This document shows positions 1 through 4,673 of a stretch of DNA of 7,046 nt, piece after piece. Both the position numbers and the translations under genes were made by a program. The notes below the pieces were generated by a model. That model saw only the letters and a program-made list of their open reading frames with translations. It ran no database searches and was not told the DNA's origin. Location: the NCBI GenBank assembly GCA_015492195.1, contig WGFP01000220.1:1-7046 (forward strand). Reading direction: 5' to 3'. This DNA is from Acidiferrobacterales bacterium. GTDB lineage: Bacteria > Pseudomonadota > Gammaproteobacteria > Acidiferrobacterales > Sulfurifustaceae. Position 1 is the first letter of the stretch. Every line of letters begins with the position of its first letter.

Positions 1-31
1 CGCAGGGCGAGCGCCAGGGATGGCGCGAGTC

Positions 32-50
32 AATCCCACCCCCTCCGCCA
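32..50 (+). other. tRNA(Ser)-like 3'-end fragment, possible attachment site
   Basis: The 19 nt have the exact layout of a tRNA 3' end: the last three T-loop bases AAT, a 5-nt T-stem strand CCCAC, a 7-nt acceptor strand CCCCTCC, discriminator G and an encoded CCA. The G-CCA end with this acceptor resembles bacterial tRNA(Ser). The rest of the tRNA is absent: the bases to the left do not give the complementary T-stem strand GTGGG or a TTCGA loop. Such fragments are typical of the far attachment site left when a tyrosine-recombinase element integrates into a tRNA gene. In this orientation the element would lie left of the window. A chance match is possible, because no integrase is visible. Confidence 0.4.
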
Positions 51-265
51 TCTTTGACGATTGTTTGTCGGATCTAAAGCTCCCACGTTTGTATCTTCCC
101 CGATCGGCGGGATAGCTGAGTATCGCCCGAATATCCATTGGAGATATCCCAAGTGAGCAGTCGAATTTCGGTGTACCTCGGTGTATGGATGGGCATCACA
201 AGTCCCGTTCAAGCGGCTGCATAGAGGCTAAAATGAAGCAGGGCCTACTTAGAAATACAATGCCA

Positions 266-271
266 TATAAT
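266..271 (+). promoter_or_regulatory. Possible -10 box for cysG
   Basis: A perfect TATAAT lies 57 bp before the cysG start in an AT-rich patch. No good TTGACA-like hexamer lies 15-19 bp upstream, so the promoter would need an activator or is a chance match. The box overlaps one arm of a short inverted repeat (ATAAT, 7 nt, ATTAT). Confidence 0.3.
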
Positions 272-327
272 ACGTAACATTATGGTATATATGCGAGAAG
301 GTATTACAAACACCGGTGGCGTAGTGT

Positions 328-1725
328 ATGGATTTTCTTCCGATCTTTTTTGACCTTAAAGACAAGCGCTGTCTCTGTGTCGGTGGAGGTGAGGTTGCGG
401 CGCGCAAGGTCGCCTTGCTGCTTGAAGCCGGCGCCAAGGTAACCGTCATCGCGCCGGAACTCGGCACCTCCATGCGGCAATTTCTGGATTCGGAAAAAAT
501 TACCTACCAAAACCAAATTTTCCGGCCCGAGATGCTGGACAATTGTGCACTCGCTTTCGCCGCCACCAATGACGAAGCCATGAATCGTCAGGTCAGTGAC
601 GCCGCCAAAGAACGCGGCGTTCCGGTAAATGTTGTCGACCGCCCGGATCTCTGTACCTTTATTATGCCTTCAATTATTGACCGCTCGCCGGTAATCATCG
701 CCGTGTCCACCGGCGGCGCCTCACCGGTGTTGGCCCGTTTAATCCGGGCACGGTTGGAAACCTTGATTCCCGGAGGATACGGCCGTCTGGCAAAATTGAT
801 GGCGGGTTTCCGCGATAAGGTCAAGCAGCGATTCAAACATCCTCCGCTGCGCCGCAGATTCTGGGAGGAAATCCTTCAGGGACCGATTGCGGAACAGGTT
901 TTTTCCGGTCAGGAAGAGGCCGCCCGACGGGCATTGCAAAAAAAGCTTGATTCCGGCGACGATAACGAAATGGCAAAAGGTGTGGTTTACCTTGTGGGCG
1001 GCGGGCCGGGCGATCCTGATCTGCTTACCTTCCGTGCATTGCGCCTGATGCAACAGGCGGATGTGGTGGTGCATGACCGTCTGGTTTCGCAGGCCGTGTT
1101 GGATCTGATACGGCGCGACGCCGAACGGATTTATGCGGGTAAGGAGCGGGATGATCATGCGCTTCCCCAAGAGGATATCAATCAATTATTGGTACGTCTG
1201 GCAAAAGAAGGCAAACGCGTGGTTCGACTGAAGGGCGGCGACCCGTTTATTTTTGGGCGTGGCGGCGAGGAAATCGATACTCTGGCCGCCGAGGGTATCC
1301 CGTTTCAGGTTGTGCCGGGCATTACAGCGGCGGGGGGCTGCGCTTCCTATGCCGGTATTCCGCTTACCCATCGCGATTACGCGCAATCCGTCGCGTTTGT
1401 CACCGGCCACCTGCAAGATGGAAGCGTCAATTTGGACTGGAAGGCGCTGGTAAAACCGAGGCAGACAATCGTTATTTACATGGGATTGCACGGCATACAA
1501 GTGATCTGCCGGGAACTCATCGCCCATGGCATGCCTGCGTCCATGCCGGCGGCGCTGGTGCAGCAGGGCACCACGCCGAATCAGAGGGTGTTTACCGGTA
1601 CGCTGGAAACCTTGCCTGACATCGTGGAAAAGAGCGACGTCAAGGCGCCCACTTTGATTATCGTCGGAGAAGTGGTCTCCCTTCGTGAGAAGCTGAGATG
1701 GTTCGAGCCGACTCATGTGAATTAG
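328..1725 (+). CDS. cysG: Siroheme synthase CysG (trifunctional)
   Basis: A complete 465-residue protein collinear with enterobacterial CysG (about 457 residues). It converts uroporphyrinogen III to siroheme in the cytosol by SAM-dependent bis-methylation, NAD-dependent oxidation of precorrin-2 and iron insertion. The N-terminal dehydrogenase/ferrochelatase domain (about 1-150) has the NAD loop VGGGEVAARK (18-27) and the catalytic Asp at 104 in NVVDRPD. A middle dimerisation segment contains RRRFWEEI (175-182). The methyltransferase domain (about 216-460) has GGGPGDPDLL (224-233), DRLVS with Asp250, GK (271-272), RLKGGDPFIFGRGGEE (300-315), VVPGITAA (328-335) and YMGL with Met385. Residue 128, the phosphorylated Ser in Salmonella CysG, is Thr here (STGGASP). 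The ATG has GGTGG 8 nt upstream. The gene stands alone and converges on the regulator pair. It probably supplies siroheme to both assimilatory reductases and DsrAB; the latter role is inferred from context. Confidence 0.97.
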   Translation: MDFLPIFFDLKDKRCLCVGGGEVAARKVALLLEAGAKVTVIAPELGTSMRQFLDSEKITYQNQIFRPEMLDNCALAFAATNDEAMNRQVSDAAKERGVPVNVVDRPDLCTFIMPSIIDRSPVIIAVSTGGASPVLARLIRARLETLIPGGYGRLAKLMAGFRDKVKQRFKHPPLRRRFWEEILQGPIAEQVFSGQEEAARRALQKKLDSGDDNEMAKGVVYLVGGGPGDPDLLTFRALRLMQQADVVVHDRLVSQAVLDLIRRDAERIYAGKERDDHALPQEDINQLLVRLAKEGKRVVRLKGGDPFIFGRGGEEIDTLAAEGIPFQVVPGITAAGGCASYAGIPLTHRDYAQSVAFVTGHLQDGSVNLDWKALVKPRQTIVIYMGLHGIQVICRELIAHGMPASMPAALVQQGTTPNQRVFTGTLETLPDIVEKSDVKAPTLIIVGEVVSLREKLRWFEPTHVN

Positions 1726-1840
1726 TGAGGGGTTAGGAGTGAGGTGTGAGGAGTGAAGGCGTGAGAAGCAGAATTAAATTATTCGAGATCCCTCGCCACT
1801 CGCAAATATTTTCCTCACGCCTCACTCTTCACTCCTCACC
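1725..1840. repeat. GTGAGGAGTGA-type repeats forming an inverted repeat between convergent genes
   Basis: Directly after cysG, degenerate copies of the unit GTGAGGAGTGA run from 1725 to 1765. The same motif recurs inverted at 1814-1840. GTGAGGAGTGAA (1746-1757) pairs perfectly with 1828-1839, and GGCGTGAG (1758-1765) pairs with 1814-1821, leaving a 6-nt bulge (1822-1827). The loop is AT-rich and contains a small CGAG/CTCG hairpin (1784-1795). The structure sits exactly where cysG and the narL-like gene meet, so it could end transcription from both sides, although no clear U-tract follows. The right arm includes the stop codon and last codons of the narL-like gene. It looks like a dispersed intergenic repeat. 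Confidence 0.75.
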
Positions 1841-2496
1841 GATTTCTTCCGTCCCAAACCATGTTCCACGGCAATGACGGCCGCCTCCACACGCGAATGA
1901 ACCCCAAGCTTGCGCAAGATGGATTTGACGTGCAGCTTCACGGTACCGTCGGTGATATTGAGCGCGCGCGCGATCATTTTATTACTTTGCCCCTCGGCGA
2001 CGTGACTCAAAATTTCGTGTTCGCGTGGAGTTAGATCTGAAAGAAGAGCTGCGGGTTGACGTTGTGAGGGTGCGTCATCCGGTTTTCCCTGCACGATTCG
2101 GGCAAGCGTGTCCACCATTTCCTTGGCGACGACATTGTCGCCGCGCAGCGCCGCCTGAAGCGCCGGTAACAAGTCCTCGGGTTCCATGTCTTTGAGGAGA
2201 TAACCCTGGGCCCCGCCTTGCAGGGCGCCGCGAAGATCCGCGTCCTCACGGCTCATGGTCAGCATAAGAACCGGTGTTTTTAATCCGCTTGATCGTAGTT
2301 TATTTAGTGTATCGATGCCGCTCATGCCGGGCATTCTTATATCAAGCAGGATAATGTCAGGCTTAAGGGCAAGCGCTTGGCTGACCCCTTCTTCACCGGT
2401 ACCCACAGAGGCGACAACCTCGACCCCACGGCTGCTTAGCAGTTCCTCCATGCCCTTACGAACTAAGGCATGATCATCAATTAGCAATACTCGCAA
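1822..2496 (-). CDS. NarL/FixJ-family response regulator
   Basis: A 224-residue cytosolic DNA-binding response regulator, the normal length for the NarL group. The receiver domain (1-120) has the acidic pair Asp7-Asp8, the phospho-acceptor Asp52 in LLDIRMPG, Thr80 and Lys102. After a Gln/Pro-rich linker, a LuxR-type helix-turn-helix (155-212) begins with LTPREHEIL and carries GTVKLHVKSILRKLGVHSRVEAA. This closely resembles the E. coli NarL recognition region and keeps both lysines (187 and 191), so NarL-like heptamer targets are plausible. The start is TTG: GGAGGA lies 6 nt upstream inside the end of the kinase gene, only 3 nt separate kinase stop and start, and no better start exists nearby. 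The last residues (SVRSEE) are encoded by a dispersed repeat and are probably non-functional. It is almost certainly the partner of the adjacent kinase; its target genes are not visible. Confidence 0.93.
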   Translation of the reverse strand: MRVLLIDDHALVRKGMEELLSSRGVEVVASVGTGEEGVSQALALKPDIILLDIRMPGMSGIDTLNKLRSSGLKTPVLMLTMSREDADLRGALQGGAQGYLLKDMEPEDLLPALQAALRGDNVVAKEMVDTLARIVQGKPDDAPSQRQPAALLSDLTPREHEILSHVAEGQSNKMIARALNITDGTVKLHVKSILRKLGVHSRVEAAVIAVEHGLGRKKSVRSEE

Positions 2497-2499
2497 TTG

Positions 2500-4134
2500 C
2501 TATCCTCCGTATACCTGAGAGTTCTCCGTTCCGGATGCCGTGCCGAATGTGAGGAAAATTCTCGTTCCTTCCCCCGGTTCACTTTCAATCGTCAACTCGC
2601 CATTAATACGCCGTGCCCGGTCATGCATAACCGACAGGCCTATATGCTCATCCGACGCGCCTGCTTGTGAAGTAACCATGCCATAGCCGTCGTCTTCAAT
2701 GAGGACCGCGTAGCGCCCATCCGTATCATCGGTCAGAAGAACGCGCGCATTGCATGCTTGACTGTGCTTGCGTATGTTGGTCAACGCTTCTTGGATAATA
2801 TGAAAAACCTGGATTTCTTCTGCGGGAGACAGGTTTAAGTTTGTGATTTCATTCTGGAGAAAGACGGAAATCCCGGTCTCCTGATTGAAGCGTTTAATCA
2901 TGTTATTGAGTGAGGGAATCAGTCCGCCTTCATCAATTTTTAATCTAAAATTGGCGAGCAGTTCGCGCAGACTGGTATGCGCTTCCTCGATCGCCTCCCG
3001 TAGGCTTCTGACTTCATTTTGTGCCGTGCGCACGTCTTTTTTATGCAGGGTTTCGCCGAGCATCTTGATTTGTAGGCGCATGCCGACCAGAGACTGGGCC
3101 AGGGAATCGTGGAGTTCATTGCCGAGCATGTTGCGTTCCTCCATGATGGCAAGTCGTCTGGCGTCATTGTCCAGCCGGGCCTTCACAATCGCCAGCCCCA
3201 GATGTTTTCCGACACTGACGAGCAGGTCGTGGACGTCCTCGCCAAGGGTGGTGAGCGGCCTGTCCAGGAAGAGGTTGTACACACCGATGACACGATCTTG
3301 GTACTGGACGGGCACCACGACAAAATCCTTACAGTCCTTTTTCAGCATCGGTACGCCGATCAGCTTGGCGCACTCGTGCGTGCCATGCTGAACCCGGATG
3401 CCGCCTTTGGTGGCCGCCCATCCGCACTGACATACCGGTTCCATCAGTCTGTCTTTTTCCACGACGTTGGGTTCCAGACCGCGGCTGGCGATGAGGCGAG
3501 TCTGGCCGTTTTCCATGAGCACGCGGACCGAGGCGGCACGCGCGTCCACCAGCTCTATAAAGGTATCAAGGAAGCTGCCGAGTTGTTTATCCAGGCTGCC
3601 GGCTTCAGTGAGGCTGGTTGCCACGTCGTAGAGGATGTCAAGAGACTGGGTCTTGCGCGCCATGCGTACCGTCTGTGCGCGCACCCGTGAATCCATATCA
3701 AGTTTGAGCGACTTAAGTTCTTTGCTAAAGCTGTTGATATCGTCGGCTAGTTTCGCAAAGTTTCCATCTAGTGGCGCTGTAATCTTTGCAGAGAGATTTC
3801 CTCCACGTATGCGTGACGCCCAATTGCGCAGGTGCTCCAGCGGTTCGATCAGCCTATGGCTGACTCTATAGAGAATAAAAATAATAGTTATCGCCGCGGA
3901 TAGAAGCAGAATCAGCTCTGCGGCGGGCGACCAGCCTGCGTACCCCGGTTTAGCAAGGGAGAGTAGCTCCACGCCGACTAAACCGAGGAAAATAATTGTC
4001 AGGACGATTAATGGGACCGACAGCTCGTTCCATAGCAATTTGTAAAGCCTGCGCCGTAAGCCGCTTTTCCGCATGGTTATCCATGTCGCCAGACGCGATC
4101 GAATGGAAGCAGTTTTATCTCGCGATGTCACCAT
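2500..4134 (-). CDS. NarX-like membrane sensor histidine kinase with minimal periplasmic loop
   Basis: A 544-residue inner-membrane kinase of the NarX/HisKA_3 type. Two membrane helices (about 39-60 and 72-90) are joined by only about 11 residues, so the periplasmic nitrate-binding domain and P-box of true NarX are missing. Then come a HAMP linker (about 91-140), a coiled coil, and a GAF-like domain (about 165-320) with four cysteines at 235, 237, 255 and 268 (CQCGW, HECAK, KDCKD). The H-box ELHDSLAQSLVGMRLQ carries the phospho-acceptor His342, followed by the N-box IIQEALTNIRKH (Asn453), DDGYGM (481-486) and HIGLSVMHDRA (497-507). It should phosphorylate the adjacent regulator. The signal is unknown: cytosolic redox, Fe-S or sulfur chemistry at the cysteines is a hypothesis. 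The ATG at 4132-4134 is the first start after an in-frame TGA three codons upstream and lacks a strong ribosome binding site; Met21 is an alternative. It lies where A. vinosum has dsrS. Confidence 0.92.
   Translation of the reverse strand: MVTSRDKTASIRSRLATWITMRKSGLRRRLYKLLWNELSVPLIVLTIIFLGLVGVELLSLAKPGYAGWSPAAELILLLSAAITIIFILYRVSHRLIEPLEHLRNWASRIRGGNLSAKITAPLDGNFAKLADDINSFSKELKSLKLDMDSRVRAQTVRMARKTQSLDILYDVATSLTEAGSLDKQLGSFLDTFIELVDARAASVRVLMENGQTRLIASRGLEPNVVEKDRLMEPVCQCGWAATKGGIRVQHGTHECAKLIGVPMLKKDCKDFVVVPVQYQDRVIGVYNLFLDRPLTTLGEDVHDLLVSVGKHLGLAIVKARLDNDARRLAIMEERNMLGNELHDSLAQSLVGMRLQIKMLGETLHKKDVRTAQNEVRSLREAIEEAHTSLRELLANFRLKIDEGGLIPSLNNMIKRFNQETGISVFLQNEITNLNLSPAEEIQVFHIIQEALTNIRKHSQACNARVLLTDDTDGRYAVLIEDDGYGMVTSQAGASDEHIGLSVMHDRARRINGELTIESEPGEGTRIFLTFGTASGTENSQVYGG
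2503..2508 (-). promoter_or_regulatory. Ribosome binding site fixing the TTG start of the narL-like gene
   Basis: GGAGGA on the minus strand forms the last two glycine codons of the kinase gene and sits 6 nt before the TTG at 2494-2496. Kinase stop (2500-2502) and regulator start are nearly touching, which implies translational coupling. Confidence 0.8.
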
Positions 4135-4230
4135 AATGCATCAAGGCCCATCAAAGGACCCACCCCTGCCCGTGCTAAGCCATTCAATAATAACAGATTC
4201 TAGATGAAGAAGAGCGTGATGTGGCTAATC

Positions 4231-4237
4231 AGCAGTA
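4231..4237 (-). promoter_or_regulatory. Possible NarL-type heptamer upstream of the kinase gene
   Basis: The minus strand reads TACTGCT, which fits the NarL heptamer consensus TACYNMT. It lies about 97 bp before the kinase start, in the 159-bp gap between dsrR and the regulator pair. Next to it is an imperfect dyad, TGAT and ATCA separated by 7 nt (4217-4231). A single heptamer of this degeneracy often occurs by chance; no second half-site with 7-2-7 spacing is present. Confidence 0.2.
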
Positions 4238-4293
4238 ATGTTGCGAATCAGGGTGCGGGTATTTTCATCTAGGGGCGAGAATAGGATAGCCGT

Positions 4294-4620
4294 TCAGTGA
4301 TTTCCGGTGTCGGGCGGTATCGTTGTATGGGCGGGGTCATTTGGATTTTTAAAAATAAACCGGAATTCTCCGGGGTTTATTTCGACGTAATCCAGAACCG
4401 CACCCATGAGCAGCTCCTTGGAAGAATCTGATATTAATATATCAATGCCCTCGGACGTCAGGTGCACGTCCTCATCGTTTTTTTCATCAAAACCCATACC
4501 GTATTCGATGGAGCCGTCCTGTCCTTTGCGTGCGGCAATTCGCAGAAACATGTTGAGTGCGTCACTTTGTTCCGCGGCTTTTCGGATCTGGGCGGCAGCC
4601 TGTTTGGTAACGGATATCAT
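4294..4620 (-). CDS. dsrR: DsrR, cysteine-free IscA/HesB-like protein
   Basis: A 108-residue cytosolic protein of the HesB/IscA (A-type) fold, normal length for the family. It opens like IscA (ISVTKQAAAQIRKA) and keeps the strand pattern through LDYVEINPGEFRFIFKNPN, but contains no cysteine at all. The first A-type ligand position is occupied by Gln (KGQDGS, about residue 34), and the C-terminal CGCG motif is replaced by NPNDPAHTT (92-100). Loss of all three cluster ligands is the known hallmark of DsrR from A. vinosum, so this is unlikely to be an ordinary Fe-S carrier; a dsr-specific accessory or regulatory role has been proposed for the family. The ATG at 4618-4620 is chosen over an in-frame TTG one codon upstream because AAGGAA (4628-4633) sits 7 nt before it. 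It follows dsrN after 53 nt, likely in the same transcript. Confidence 0.92.
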   Translation of the reverse strand: MISVTKQAAAQIRKAAEQSDALNMFLRIAARKGQDGSIEYGMGFDEKNDEDVHLTSEGIDILISDSSKELLMGAVLDYVEINPGEFRFIFKNPNDPAHTTIPPDTGNH

Positions 4621-4627
4621 CAAGCAG

Positions 4628-4633
4628 TTCCTT
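4628..4633 (-). promoter_or_regulatory. Ribosome binding site of dsrR
   Basis: AAGGAA on the minus strand lies 7 nt before the ATG at 4618-4620 but only 4 nt before the TTG at 4621-4623, so it favours the ATG and a 108-residue product. Confidence 0.7.
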
Positions 4634-4673
4634 TAATGTGCAAGTAGTAAATTGAAAGTAATGTATGATGTGT

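Larger units (their letters stand above)
1..327. other. Gene-free region upstream of cysG
   Basis: No reading frame here looks like a protein: the longest is a 60-codon antisense frame without recognisable motifs. Visible structure consists of a perfect 6-bp hairpin with a GGGA tetraloop (11-16 with 21-26), a tRNA 3'-end-like sequence (32-50), an 8-bp direct repeat TCGGTGTA at 168-175 and 178-185, an AT-rich block with a TATAAT box (266-271), and a 5-bp inverted repeat ATAAT/ATTAT (267-271 and 279-283). The right end carries the ribosome binding site of cysG (GGTGG, 315-319). The stretch probably holds the cysG promoter and an old insertion boundary; its left neighbour lies outside the window. 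Confidence 0.7.

Noticed and set aside
30..212. 60-codon minus-strand reading frame left of cysG
   Set aside because: It overlaps the tRNA-like fragment, has no convincing ribosome binding site and encodes a composition without recognisable motifs.
1365..1371. Perfect NarL heptamer TACCCAT
   Set aside because: It lies deep inside cysG and encodes part of the conserved IPLTHRDY motif, so coding constraint explains it.
1186..1716. 176-codon antisense reading frame inside cysG
   Set aside because: It lies entirely opposite a fully conserved CysG methyltransferase domain and is explained by its codon pattern.
1725..1840. CRISPR-like array
   Set aside because: The repeated units are short, degenerate, lack uniform spacers and occur in opposite orientations, so they are dispersed repeats rather than a CRISPR array.
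3109..3690. 193-codon plus-strand reading frame opposite the kinase gene
   Set aside because: The minus strand carries intact GAF and H-box sequence here; the antisense product has no family features.
2500..4134. True nitrate sensor NarX
   Set aside because: The periplasmic nitrate-binding segment is missing: only about 11 residues separate the two membrane helices.
4294..4620. Ordinary Fe-S scaffold IscA/ErpA
   Set aside because: All three ligand cysteines are absent, and the genomic context is dsr.
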